From positions 1 through 64,000 of the forward strand of contig CAZUZS010000004.1 in the NCBI GenBank assembly GCA_964624795.1: a stretch of DNA of 64,000 nucleotides, written 5' to 3'. A model generated the notes under the pieces. It saw nothing but the letters and a program-made list of their open reading frames with translations, was not told where the DNA came from and made no database searches. The translations under genes were made by a program, and so were the position numbers. Every line of letters starts with the position of its first letter. Position 1 is the stretch's first letter. This DNA comes from CAZUZS01 sp964624795 (GTDB taxonomy: Bacteria > Calditrichota > Calditrichia > RBG-13-44-9). This document shows, piece by piece, positions 8,158 to 17,418 of the stretch.

Positions 8158-10845
8158 TTGAATATCCATAACCTCGATCGCATACTGAATCCGCAAAGGA
8201 TCGCTTTAATCGGCATAACCGGAAATCCAAACAGCGTGAGCGGGAAAATCCTGAAAAATCTTGTTGACGGCGGATTTGGCGGTGTAATATATCCGGTAAA
8301 TCCTGCCCGGGAGGCAGTCCTTGGAATCCCCTGCTACCCGGATGTCGCCAGCCTGCCTCGCACCCCCGACCTGGCGATAGTCTGCACCCCGGCGGAAGAA
8401 GTTCCCGGCATTGTGACCGAATGCGGGAAAGCCGGCATCTTAGGAATGATCGTCAACTCCGCGGGATTCGGAGAGTCCAATGCGGCGGGAAAAACGCTGG
8501 AAGAACAGGTTCTGCGTGAGGCCGCAAAATTTGAAGGCTTGCGCATTTTAGGGCCGAATTGTCTGGGTGTGATAGTTCCGCATCTGAACCTTAACGCAAG
8601 CTTTGCTTCTCACATGCCGCAAAAGGGACACATCGCTTTCGTATCACAGTCCGGCGCACTATGCACCTCCGTCCTGGATTGGGCAATGGAGGAGAATATC
8701 GGGTTCTCATATTTCATTTCCATTGGAAATACAATTGATGTCGATTTTGCAGACCTCATAGATTACCTGGGTGCAGACGAGAAAACGGAATCCATCATTC
8801 TTTACATTGAATCGATAAAAAACGCCCGAAAGTTCATGACCGCCGCCCGTGCCTTTGCGCGCTCCAAACCGATTCTTGCTTACAAAGCCGGGAGATTTCA
8901 GGAATCCGCAGCCGTCGCGGCATCTCATACCGGAGCGCTGGCCGGTGAAGATGCGATTTATGACGCCGCTTTCCAGAGGGCAGGAATTGCCAGGGTTCTG
9001 GATTTTGGTGAAATTTTTGACTGTGCCGAGCTGATTGCCAGACACAAAATGATAAAAGGCTCGCGATTGGGGATTGTTACCAATGCCGGAGGTCCGGGCG
9101 TAATTGCCACAGATGCCCTGGTTGCCGCCAACGGGCGATTAGCAGAATTGTCACAGGACACGCTAAAAAAACTTAATGAAAACCTTCCGCCCTCCTGGTC
9201 CGGCAATAATCCGGTCGATATCCTGGGCGACGCACGATCCAGGCGTTTCGTAAAAGCCACAGAGATTATGGTGACCGATCCGGGCGTGGATGCCGTTCTT
9301 ATCATTATCACCCCGCAGGCGATGACAAATGTATCCACAATTGCAAAAAAAATCGCGGAGCTTGCGAAAACGACGAGTAAACAGATTTTGGTCACACTCA
9401 TGGGCGGTTTGTCCATGACCGAAGCAACCCAAATTCTTAATCAGAGCAAAATTCCCACTTACACAACTCCGGAACAAGCTGTTCGTGCGTTCATGACGCT
9501 GGTGAGCTATTCCAAAAATCTCGGAAGCCTCTATGAGACGCCGCGAGATATTCCTGTGGAATTTTCATTGGATCGCATCGAAATGCGGAACAGATTCGAT
9601 CAGCTAACAGCAAATGAAGGCGACGTGCTTTCCGAGGTCATTTCAAAAAAAATTATCGCATCTTATGGAATTACAACAACTCCCACGGAAATTGCCACCA
9701 GTCGGGAAATGGCGGTAGATATTGCCCAAAAAATGGGATTTCCGGTTGTGCTGAAGATATTCTCGCCGGATATCACCCACAAATCGGATGTGAAGGGAGT
9801 TCAGCTCAATCTTCATGACCACCAGGCAGTGCAGTCAGCGTATGATCGTATTTTTGAAAATGCCCGCCATTTTCGTCCGGAAGCCAGACTGGACGGCGTA
9901 ACTGTCCAGCCAATGGTGAACAATAAAGACGGTATTGAACTCATTTTGGGGATCAAAAAAGATCCCATATTTGGGACCGTAATTATGGTAGGCTCTGGTG
10001 GAATTGCCGCTGAGCTGCTTGGCGACAGGGCAATCGGATTGCCGCCACTAAATGAACGGCTGGCGCTGCGCAAACTCGAATCCTTAAAGATCTGGCCGCT
10101 GCTTACCGGTTACCGCGGACAGCCACCGCTCAACACAGAAAAGCTTATTGAGGTCCTCATCCGGATTTCTTACCTGGCGGCAGATTATCCGGAAATCAAA
10201 GAGCTGGATATCAATCCACTGTTAATCACCAGGGAGAATGTCATCGCGCTGGATACCCGGATTGTAATCGACCGCGAAATGGCAGGAAAGGCTGTCAAGC
10301 CTTTTTCGCACCTGGCGCTTCGTCCTTATCCGGAGGAATTTGTAAAAAGCGCCACATTGAATGATGGTACCCCGCTTTTGCTCCGGCCTATCAAGCCGGA
10401 GGATGAGCCAATGTGGTTCGACCTTTTGCGAAGCTGTTCCCGCGAATCAATTTATGCCCGTTTCCGGTATTTTTTCCACTGGGAGACCCACGAAGTGGCC
10501 TCACGCTATTGCTTCAACGATTATGATCGCGAAATTGCCATTGTGGCTGAAATTCAGCTTGATGGTGAACAGCAGCTTCTGGGTGTCGGTCGCCTGGTTG
10601 CCGACCCGAACCATGAGACCGCAGAATATGCCGTTCTCATAAGCGATAACTGGCAGCAGAAGGGATTGGGCAGTCTCCTCACCGATTATTGCATGAGAAT
10701 CGCGAAATCATGGGGAATTAAGCGCGTTGTTGCCCAAACAACCACTGACAATCAGCGCATGATTGCGGTTTTTCAAAAGAGAAATTTTGATATTATCCCC
10801 GATGTCACTGGGTCGATGGTAGAGGTTGCAAAGGATTTGGCTTAA
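8158..10845 (+). CDS. ADP-forming acyl-CoA ligase fused to GNAT acetyltransferase (Pat/acetate-CoA ligase family)
   Basis: 895 residues, TTG start with AGGA 6 bases upstream. In order: a CoA-binding Rossmann domain (residues ~8-130), succinyl-CoA-synthetase-like domains (~150-460), an ATP-grasp domain (~490-700, VVLKIFSPDITHKSD then GVTVQPMV) and a C-terminal GNAT domain (~725-890; GVGRLVADP, then QQKGLGSLLTDYC for acetyl-CoA binding). The family includes ADP-forming acetyl-CoA synthetases and the protein lysine acetyltransferase Pat/YfiQ. His257 sits in SHTGALAG, the position phosphorylated in active ADP-forming synthetases, so the ligase half may be catalytic here. Proposed roles are acetate/acetyl-CoA interconversion with ATP, or lysine acetylation; I cannot choose between them. 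It converges with mltG, 19 bases apart. Confidence 0.9.
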   Translation: MNIHNLDRILNPQRIALIGITGNPNSVSGKILKNLVDGGFGGVIYPVNPAREAVLGIPCYPDVASLPRTPDLAIVCTPAEEVPGIVTECGKAGILGMIVNSAGFGESNAAGKTLEEQVLREAAKFEGLRILGPNCLGVIVPHLNLNASFASHMPQKGHIAFVSQSGALCTSVLDWAMEENIGFSYFISIGNTIDVDFADLIDYLGADEKTESIILYIESIKNARKFMTAARAFARSKPILAYKAGRFQESAAVAASHTGALAGEDAIYDAAFQRAGIARVLDFGEIFDCAELIARHKMIKGSRLGIVTNAGGPGVIATDALVAANGRLAELSQDTLKKLNENLPPSWSGNNPVDILGDARSRRFVKATEIMVTDPGVDAVLIIITPQAMTNVSTIAKKIAELAKTTSKQILVTLMGGLSMTEATQILNQSKIPTYTTPEQAVRAFMTLVSYSKNLGSLYETPRDIPVEFSLDRIEMRNRFDQLTANEGDVLSEVISKKIIASYGITTTPTEIATSREMAVDIAQKMGFPVVLKIFSPDITHKSDVKGVQLNLHDHQAVQSAYDRIFENARHFRPEARLDGVTVQPMVNNKDGIELILGIKKDPIFGTVIMVGSGGIAAELLGDRAIGLPPLNERLALRKLESLKIWPLLTGYRGQPPLNTEKLIEVLIRISYLAADYPEIKELDINPLLITRENVIALDTRIVIDREMAGKAVKPFSHLALRPYPEEFVKSATLNDGTPLLLRPIKPEDEPMWFDLLRSCSRESIYARFRYFFHWETHEVASRYCFNDYDREIAIVAEIQLDGEQQLLGVGRLVADPNHETAEYAVLISDNWQQKGLGSLLTDYCMRIAKSWGIKRVVAQTTTDNQRMIAVFQKRNFDIIPDVTGSMVEVAKDLA

Positions 10846-10864
10846 TTAAAGAAAGGCTGTATTC

Positions 10865-11968
10865 CTACCGTCTGCCGTTCCGCCGCACCTCTCTGCGGAC
10901 TTTATCAAATTGCGATTTCCAGCGGGCATGCTCCGCTGCGGTGCGGGAAAAATGGTGGCCGCCGTCGCCGGTTGCGACGAAATACATGTAATGGGTCGCC
11001 ATCGGGTATAGTGCAGCGAGAATGGAACGTTTGCCTGGATTATTTATTGGGCCGGGCGGCAATCCACGGTGAAGGTAAGTGTTATAAGGCGAATTGATTT
11101 CCAGATCCTTGAGCAACAATCGGCGAGGAGGCCCCGGCAGAATGAACTGAATCGTCGGATCGGCCTGCAGCGGCCAACCGCGATCCAGTCTGTTGTGGTA
11201 AACCGAACTTACCAGCGCCCGCTCTGAATCCACCACGACTTCACCCTCCACAATTGAGGCCAGTGTCAGAATCTGATTGCGGGTCATATCCAAAGCAGCC
11301 ATTTGCTCCCGGATACTATCCGGTTTGAAAATGGCCAATGTATTGGACACAAGCAGCCGGATAATCTCCTCCGGCGCAGTCCCGTAAGTAAAAAAATAGG
11401 TTTCCGGAAGCAGGTAACCTTCCAGGTTGTTAGCGTCTACTCCCAGCGACCGGCAAAATGCCGTGTCGTAAACCAGTTTCATGAAGGCTGCCGAGTCGAC
11501 CTCCAGGTCCCGATGCAAAATCGATGCATACTCCGGAGCTTCCATCCCTTCCGGGAAAGTAACCCTGACGTCGGCATAATCAGGATTCCTCAAATATTTA
11601 AGCAGATGCCAGGCCGGCATATTTGCCGGGATTTTGAACAGACCGGCTTTGAGTTGATTCTGGTAACCGCTGACCTGTCCTAACATAATGAACAATTCCT
11701 TGTGCTGCAGAACGCCGCTGTCTTGCATAATGCCTGCAATTTCCCGAAGGGATGAACCGTGGGGAACGAACACCGTCCGGGTTGAATCGCTGCCGGTTTC
11801 AGCGGCGGAGTAGGCAGGAAAGACCGTGAGCTTTAGTACCAACAGGAAAACCGGAACCAGGGCGATCAAAATCGCGGAGCGGTAGCGCCGCCCGTAATAA
11901 CTTGCCGTCCGCCATATCAGGTACAGGCCAAAACCGATTTGTGCTAATGTGTAATGGATTTTTTTCAA
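10865..11968 (-). CDS. mltG: Endolytic murein transglycosylase MltG
   Basis: About 367 residues. One N-terminal membrane segment (ILIALVPVFLLVLKLTVF) is followed by a LysM-like region (VFVPHGSSLREIAGIM) and the YceG/MltG catalytic domain: LEGYLLPETYFF, the SIVEGE motif with the catalytic Glu, LQADPT and SPYNTYLHRGLPPGPI. MltG cuts nascent glycan strands in the periplasm and so sets chain length. I prefer the TTG at 11968, which has AGGGA 9 bases upstream; a GTG at 11992 would overlap the preceding stop codon as GTGA but has a poorer ribosome site. It is the last gene of a minus-strand run and is probably coupled to the TrpC-like gene upstream. Confidence 0.93.
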   Translation of the reverse strand: MKKIHYTLAQIGFGLYLIWRTASYYGRRYRSAILIALVPVFLLVLKLTVFPAYSAAETGSDSTRTVFVPHGSSLREIAGIMQDSGVLQHKELFIMLGQVSGYQNQLKAGLFKIPANMPAWHLLKYLRNPDYADVRVTFPEGMEAPEYASILHRDLEVDSAAFMKLVYDTAFCRSLGVDANNLEGYLLPETYFFTYGTAPEEIIRLLVSNTLAIFKPDSIREQMAALDMTRNQILTLASIVEGEVVVDSERALVSSVYHNRLDRGWPLQADPTIQFILPGPPRRLLLKDLEINSPYNTYLHRGLPPGPINNPGKRSILAALYPMATHYMYFVATGDGGHHFSRTAAEHARWKSQFDKVRREVRRNGRR

Positions 11969-11988
11969 TCTACAACATCCCTGTGGTT

Positions 11989-12801
11989 TCACTCTTCAAC
12001 AAATATCATCGGCCAGAATTGACGAACCTTCTGTTCCAGCGCAAGAATAGGATTTTCCTGCAGCAGCCAGTCGTCCGGCAGAAGGAATTGCCGCACTCCC
12101 TGATCCTCCCACTCCCGAATTTCCGCGAGCGACGCCGGATCGTGTATCATCAGGATAGGAATTTTTTCATTTTCAATTTCCCTGAGTCGCTTAAAAAGCG
12201 TGCCTTTTTGCAGAATCCGGAAAACATCTTTTTCCAGCACCACGCCCCCGATTAACTCCAACTCCACTTTTTCGAGATCGCGCTCCGCGTGTAATTTGAG
12301 AAACGGTTCCATTCCCATGGCGAAGGTAATCTCGGTAAATTCTGCCAGTTTCGCGGGGTCCAGTAAGGCCGAATCCAATAAAAGTCCATCTGCCCCGATC
12401 GATTTGGCAGTATAAATTTGCGCTTCATCGATGATAAAATCCCGCTGAATAACGCTGATTTCGGATCCGGTTTTCACCAGGTTCACATGTGAATGATCGC
12501 CGCCCAGGAATTCGGAATCGGTGGCGACAAACAGCGTCGGTACCTTTAGCCGATAGAGTGCCCTGGCCAGCCGGAACGGCTGGTAATTTTCGATGCGGTA
12601 ACCTTCATCTGAAATATGCGAAAGCAACGGAACCGCTATTGGCAGGCTTTCTTTATCATTCAAGGCAACCTGGGCGCTGTAGAATTCGGTGCCAACCGAA
12701 AACGCGGCATTCCGAATAAGACCGATTTCGAAATTATCCCGCAGTTGCTTGATTTCCTTTTTCTTCTTTTTATGAATAGCACGAATAAGCTTATTGTCCA
12801 T
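11989..12801 (-). CDS. TrpC-like (indole-3-glycerol-phosphate synthase fold) protein lacking catalytic residues
   Basis: 270 residues; ATG at 12801 with AAGG 6 bases upstream. The match to indole-3-glycerol-phosphate synthase is clear in the middle: FLGGDHSH (FFGGS in TrpC) and QRDFIIDEAQIYTAKSIGAD (RKDFIIDEYQI...GAD). However, the catalytic set known from TrpC is gone. The EIKKASPSKG loop is replaced by LLSHISDEG (residues 59-67). The general-acid Lys of RKDF is Arg120. The Glu of VEVH is Lys169. The INNR Asn is replaced in LIGGVVLEK. Ordinary IGPS chemistry is therefore unlikely. It follows trpD after a ~200-base gap and overlaps or abuts mltG. It could be a repurposed TIM-barrel, a regulatory partner of TrpD, or a decaying gene, although the frame is intact. 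Confidence 0.7.
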   Translation of the reverse strand: MDNKLIRAIHKKKKKEIKQLRDNFEIGLIRNAAFSVGTEFYSAQVALNDKESLPIAVPLLSHISDEGYRIENYQPFRLARALYRLKVPTLFVATDSEFLGGDHSHVNLVKTGSEISVIQRDFIIDEAQIYTAKSIGADGLLLDSALLDPAKLAEFTEITFAMGMEPFLKLHAERDLEKVELELIGGVVLEKDVFRILQKGTLFKRLREIENEKIPILMIHDPASLAEIREWEDQGVRQFLLPDDWLLQENPILALEQKVRQFWPMIFVEE

Positions 12802-13005
12802 TCTCAACCTTAAAAATCAATGTTTCCAATATTTCTTTGCAAAACTAACTGTTTACTACAAATCCCAGTTCATGTTTCAACTCCCGGGAATTAGCTCAAA
12901 TCTTCCGCTGGTAGCAGCGGTTTGGATATCGTTCCATGACAATCTGCAGGCAAGTCCGTTTACCGTGAAATTTGAACCAATTCAAGCCGCATGGCCGGGC
13001 TGCCA

Positions 13006-14022
13006 TCAATGCAATTTTTTGCTGATTTGCACCATTTGCTGCAATTTTTGCAGCGCTGCCCCGCTATCGATTGCTTTCGTTGCCAAACGAATACCTGCTT
13101 TCAAATCACCGGCCTGACCGCTAACCTTCAGCGCAGCAGCAGCATTGATGATGGTGACATCACGCGGACCACCTTTATTCCCATTCAGGATATCCAGAAA
13201 GATTTGTTTGTTCACCTTGGCATCTCCGCCCTTCAGGCTTTCGATGGGCCACCTCTTCAATCCAAGCTCTTCCGGTGTGATTTCATATTCCTCGATCCGT
13301 TCACCGTTTATTTCCACAATGTTTGTTTTGCCGCAAATGTTCACTTCATCCAGCCCATTCTCGCCGGAAACAACCATTCCGCTGAAAATCTCGAACTCCC
13401 GCAGAACCTGTGCCACCAACTCGGATAATTTCTGGTCATAAACGCCAATCAACTGCCGTTTGGTCAGAGCCGGTTTAGTCAGCGGATCCAGGATATTGAA
13501 CATGGTTCTGGCGCCGAGATTCTGCCGGATACCTGCAAAATTTCGCGGGATCGGCTTGTAGCGCGGCGCGAAAATGAAAGCCAGACCGGTCTCTTCGAAG
13601 ATGCGGTAAAAATCGTCCGGAAAAAGCTCCGTCTTGATCCCCAGCGCCTTCAGCACATCGGCGCTACCGCATTGGCTGGACACCGAATGGTAGCCATGCT
13701 TAATCACCTTGGCGCCCGCACCTGCCGCCACAATTGACGCGGCAGTGGAAATGTTAAACGTCCCCAGGTTGTCGCCGCCGGTTCCGCTGGTATCAATGGC
13801 GTTCTTATCCGCTATGGACAGCGGTGTAATCCGGTCCCGGTAGGCCTGCACGGAGCCGGCCAGCTCGTCTACGGTACTGCCCTTGATTTGCAGCGCAACC
13901 AGAAATGCTGATATTTGTGCCTCGGTCGCATCACCAGAAAGAATCTCTTCCATCACCTTATATGCTTCCTCCCGGCTCAGACTTTCACCATCCATATACT
14001 TTGCAATCGCTTCTTTTATCAT
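13006..14022 (-). CDS. trpD: Anthranilate phosphoribosyltransferase-like protein TrpD, atypical substrate motif
   Basis: 338 residues; ATG at 14022 with GAGG 6 bases upstream (a TTG lies 15 bases earlier). The fold and length match TrpD, which joins PRPP to anthranilate in tryptophan synthesis. PRPP and magnesium motifs are present: DTSGTGGD (residues 77-84), NISTAAS, SVSSQCGSADVL and ENGLDEV. The anthranilate-contacting KHGNR motif instead reads KHGYH (Tyr111, His112), and LGPLTNP reads LDPLTKP. No other trp gene is in the window; the only relative is the catalytically altered TrpC-like gene downstream. It may be a true TrpD, or a paralogue using another aromatic or nucleobase acceptor; the altered residues make me cautious about function but not about family. 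Confidence 0.8.
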   Translation of the reverse strand: MIKEAIAKYMDGESLSREEAYKVMEEILSGDATEAQISAFLVALQIKGSTVDELAGSVQAYRDRITPLSIADKNAIDTSGTGGDNLGTFNISTAASIVAAGAGAKVIKHGYHSVSSQCGSADVLKALGIKTELFPDDFYRIFEETGLAFIFAPRYKPIPRNFAGIRQNLGARTMFNILDPLTKPALTKRQLIGVYDQKLSELVAQVLREFEIFSGMVVSGENGLDEVNICGKTNIVEINGERIEEYEITPEELGLKRWPIESLKGGDAKVNKQIFLDILNGNKGGPRDVTIINAAAALKVSGQAGDLKAGIRLATKAIDSGAALQKLQQMVQISKKLH

Positions 14023-14102
14023 ATTTTTCCTCGCCAATAAATTACGTTCAGATCGGGATTTCCATTCTGTGCCCGGTGCACAGCCCTGGCTCTACGATAA
14101 AT

Positions 14103-15008
14103 TTAATTTGGTTTTCCCTCTTTCAATTCCCGGTAGAATTGGTCCACTTTCTCCTTAAAATGTTTATTTTGCCCAAAAGAAGGGCCAACAGGAATAAACT
14201 TATTCTCAAAATGGAAATTCGTATCATGTTTCCGGATTTTTAGCAGCCCAAGGTATTCTCCGTCCACACCCGGTTGAACGACGATTTGATTCTCCAGGAG
14301 CCGCTCAACTTTTTCCTGGCTGTGGCCGGCAATAAAAACGGAAACGTCCGGAAATTGCTGCGCCAGGGCCAGCATGTCCCGCTGGCTGGTGTGGCACAGC
14401 AAAATAATAATTTCGCTCCGCGATTTCAAAAACTTCAGGGTTTCACGCAGCCGCTCCTCGACTCCGGCCACCCGGATCTCTGGTTCCTTTATGAAAAAGA
14501 AAGCAGTTTTCGGTACTACACTCAGAATCCCGATTCGCAAGCCACTTCTTTCGAACAAGCGGTAAGGGAAAAACACGGGTTCATTTGTCTTTGCGCTCAA
14601 GATATTGACGCTGGTCAGCGGGAGCGGAAATTGCCGGTTCATCATTAGCAGAAAATCATTCCCCTCCACAAATTCCTGATCTCCCACTCCAATAGCATCA
14701 TATTTCATATCATGCACAAATTCCCAAACCAAGCGGTTGGTTTTCTCCTGCGGGTAAGTGGTCAGGAAATCTCCGCTATCGATCAGAAGCAAGTCCGGGA
14801 ATTTCCTTCGCAGCGTGTCGATTGCGCCTACCAATTGTACCATCCCCCCCAGAACATTACCCTGACAGTTACATGCTTCCAGGTTACCGTTAAGGTTGGC
14901 GGTGTAGACAATATGAACTTCCTGTGCATAAGATGATTGGAACCCAAACGACACAAAAACAGATGTTATTATTATCGATAAAAAATATTTCGAAATTGAA
15001 TTCATCAT
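14103..15008 (-). CDS. Exported 5'-nucleotidase/UshA-type metallophosphoesterase-like protein, altered metal site
   Basis: 301 residues with a signal peptide (FLSIIITSVFVSFGFQSSYAQ). It has the calcineurin-like layout of the 5'-nucleotidase family, but the metal motifs are altered. The DxH motif reads ANLNGNLEACNC (Asn for Asp and His), DSGD is kept, GNHE reads GDQE, and the later His motifs CHTS and GHSQ are kept. A CxC pair follows motif I. The ushA C-terminal domain is missing. Family enzymes hydrolyse periplasmic nucleotides or thiosulfate-type esters with two metals; here one metal site appears lost, so activity is uncertain. It lies ~80 bases upstream of trpD on the same strand. A weak start site makes the exact N-terminus uncertain by a few codons. 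Confidence 0.75.
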   Translation of the reverse strand: MMNSISKYFLSIIITSVFVSFGFQSSYAQEVHIVYTANLNGNLEACNCQGNVLGGMVQLVGAIDTLRRKFPDLLLIDSGDFLTTYPQEKTNRLVWEFVHDMKYDAIGVGDQEFVEGNDFLLMMNRQFPLPLTSVNILSAKTNEPVFFPYRLFERSGLRIGILSVVPKTAFFFIKEPEIRVAGVEERLRETLKFLKSRSEIIILLCHTSQRDMLALAQQFPDVSVFIAGHSQEKVERLLENQIVVQPGVDGEYLGLLKIRKHDTNFHFENKFIPVGPSFGQNKHFKEKVDQFYRELKEGKPN

Positions 15009-15257
15009 CGCGTGCACGTTTTATGGTATCTTCTCAGTTATCGGTAAAATCGGCAACTGAAAGTCAGTAAAGATAAAGGGTAACAAAGGGGAATGAAATA
15101 TGAAAATTTTTAGATAATTCTGAAATTGGTGAGTGGCAAGGACCTTTGCGATTCCTGAATTTCCGGCCAAATAATTAATGCATAGCGCGTTTTAGGCAAT
15201 TTCTGCTTTATTCGATTAGAATTAGGATTAAGATTACGATTAAGAGCAGGGACAAAA

Positions 15258-16127
15258 TTAGGAAGCGGGTTGACCCAATTTTTCCATCTGCTGATCGGCA
15301 TGGTAGGAGCTCCGCACCAAAGGGCCGCTTTGCACATGCTGGATTCCCATCGCCTCGCCGGTTTCTTTTAATTCACGGAATTCATCAGGATGATAATATT
15401 TTTCCACAGGTAACTGGGTGGGAGTCGGCTGCAAATACTGGCCGATGGTGAGAATATCCAATCCAACCTGCACCAATCGTGCGAATAGATCGATGATTTC
15501 ATCCCGGCTTTCTCCCAGGCCAACCATGATACCGGTTTTGGAAATGCGCCCTGCCCTTTTGGCCGTTTCCAGAATTCCCAGGGAGCGCTGGAAATTCGCT
15601 TTCGATCTCACGCCGGAATACAACCGAGGCACCACTTCAAGATTGTGATTTAGAATATCCGGTTCCGCTTCCAGAACTTTGTTCAATGCGTCTTCATCAC
15701 CCTTGAAATCGGGGATCAGAACTTCCACCGAACATCCAGGCGCATACTGCCTGATTTTCCGGATGGTCTCAGCAAAAATCCCGGCGCCGCCATCCGGCAG
15801 ATCGTCCCTGGTCACGGAAGTGACCACAGCGTGTCTCAAATTAAGTTGCCTGACTGCCTGCGCCAGCCGTTCCGGCTCTTCCCAATCCACGACTCCCGCC
15901 GGGTGCCCGCTTTGCACGGCGCAGAAACGGCAGTTGCGGGTGCAAATATCTCCCATAATCATGAAAGTTGCAGTGCGCCGCGACCAGCAGTCACCAATGT
16001 TGGGACACCGTGCGCTTTGGCAAACGGTGTGTAGTTTTTCCTTATTAACCAATCGGCGAACATCGCTGTAAGTTCTGCCGCCGGCCAACCGGACTTTCAA
16101 CCATTCCGGTCTTCGTCTATTATTCAA
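15258..16127 (-). CDS. lipA: Lipoyl synthase
   Basis: 289 residues, TTG start with AGGA 7 bases upstream. Radical-SAM enzyme that inserts two sulfurs into protein-bound octanoate to make the lipoyl cofactor of 2-oxoacid dehydrogenases and glycine cleavage. Both Fe-S motifs are visible: the auxiliary cluster C-x4-C-x5-C (CQSARCPNIGDC) and the radical-SAM C-x3-C-x2-C (CTRNCRFC). The C-terminal RSSYHAD ends in the conserved region that supplies the serine ligand. Length is normal. No lipB is next to it; fabH is immediately upstream (39 bases), a sensible neighbour because both draw on the fatty-acid ACP pool. Confidence 0.97.
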   Translation of the reverse strand: MNNRRRPEWLKVRLAGGRTYSDVRRLVNKEKLHTVCQSARCPNIGDCWSRRTATFMIMGDICTRNCRFCAVQSGHPAGVVDWEEPERLAQAVRQLNLRHAVVTSVTRDDLPDGGAGIFAETIRKIRQYAPGCSVEVLIPDFKGDEDALNKVLEAEPDILNHNLEVVPRLYSGVRSKANFQRSLGILETAKRAGRISKTGIMVGLGESRDEIIDLFARLVQVGLDILTIGQYLQPTPTQLPVEKYYHPDEFRELKETGEAMGIQHVQSGPLVRSSYHADQQMEKLGQPAS

Positions 16128-16166
16128 ATAAAATCCTGCAAATTAAAATCAAAATTTAGTGCCGCG

Positions 16167-17162
16167 CTACCAACGGACAAGTGCCGATGCCCAGGTAAAT
16201 CCGCTGCCAAATGCAGCAAGCGCAAGCAGATCGCCATCTTTTATGCGCCCTTCCGCCCAGGCTTCGCTCAGGCAAATGGGAATGGTAGCGGCAGTCGTAT
16301 TCCCGTATTTCTGAATATTGCTGTACATCTTGTCCATTCCGATGCCCAAACGCTGGGCAACCGCTTCAGTGATGCGCAGGTTGGCCTGATGAGGAATCAC
16401 CAGATCTACTTCCCCGATGGTCACACCGGCCGCATCCAGCGCCTCATGAATAACCTCCGGAAACCGGGTGACCGCATGTTTGAAAACGTAACGTCCTTCC
16501 ATTTGCGGATAAATGCGATCGGTTTCCAACATTTCGGGCGTAAGGCGGGGATGGTGAACGACAGAAGGCCACTCCGCCCACAATTTCTTGGAATACTTGC
16601 CGTCGGCATGCAAATGGGTGGTCAGCACCCCCCGTTTTTGGTCATCGTCTGCGACAATCACAACCGCCCCAGCGCCATCTCCAAACAACACCGCCATATC
16701 GCGCCCGCGGGTGGTCAGGTCCAGGCTGGTGCTCTGTATTTCTGAGCCCACCAGCAGAATGGTTTTGTACATCCCGGTTTTGATGAACTGGTCAGCCACA
16801 GACAATCCGTAGATAAAGCCGCTGCACTGGTTGCGCACATCCAGCGCCGGCACGCCCGGTATCTCCAGCCTTTCCTGCAGGAAACAGCCGCCTCCGGGGA
16901 ACTCGTAATCGGACATCATTGTGGCAAATACGATAAAATCGATATCCTGGGCTGTGAGGCCGGCGCGCTCCAAGGCTATTTTCGACGCCTCGAATGCCAG
17001 GCCGGAAACGGTCTCACCTTCCTTCACCCAGTGGCGTTCCACGATACCGGTCCGCTCCCGGATCCATTCATCGGAGGTTTCCATCATTTTTTCAAGATCA
17101 AAATTTGTAACCACCCGTTCCGGAACATAATGCCCGGCACTGACTATTCTTGCGCTTTTCAT
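16167..17162 (-). CDS. fabH: 3-oxoacyl-ACP synthase III (FabH family)
   Basis: 331 residues. Thiolase-fold condensing enzyme; FabH joins acetyl-CoA to malonyl-ACP to start fatty-acid synthesis. The Cys-His-Asn triad is visible: NQCSGF (Cys), PHQAN (His) and KYGNTTAA (Asn), with the C-terminal GSGFTWAS loop. The start ATG at 17162 has an AGGA-type site ~10 bases upstream. It may be the sole initiator or a paralogue: the CoA-binding face has an unusual insertion (residues ~185-225, LHADGKYSKKLWAEWPS) seen in many FabH-like proteins of FCB bacteria. It is followed by lipA 39 bases downstream. Confidence 0.92.
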   Translation of the reverse strand: MKSARIVSAGHYVPERVVTNFDLEKMMETSDEWIRERTGIVERHWVKEGETVSGLAFEASKIALERAGLTAQDIDFIVFATMMSDYEFPGGGCFLQERLEIPGVPALDVRNQCSGFIYGLSVADQFIKTGMYKTILLVGSEIQSTSLDLTTRGRDMAVLFGDGAGAVVIVADDDQKRGVLTTHLHADGKYSKKLWAEWPSVVHHPRLTPEMLETDRIYPQMEGRYVFKHAVTRFPEVIHEALDAAGVTIGEVDLVIPHQANLRITEAVAQRLGIGMDKMYSNIQKYGNTTAATIPICLSEAWAEGRIKDGDLLALAAFGSGFTWASALVRW

Positions 17163-17418
17163 ATCTGATCTTTCCTTTAATTTTATCAGATTATTTTAAT
17201 CTTCCTTATTTTCGCATTTGCAGGAGGCAATTTAGCAGTGGTCCTATAATATTTCAAGAAAAGAATAAAAAGACCTCACAGGGAAGCCGTGGATCAGTTT
17301 CTCGGTGTAAACCCCAAGGGTATTGTTTTGGAGAATTGCAAGTTTACGCTGGTTCACCATGTACCGTCTACTTGTAAACTAATCTCTGCCCTGCGTGATG
17401 CAATCTGTGCTCCCGCCG

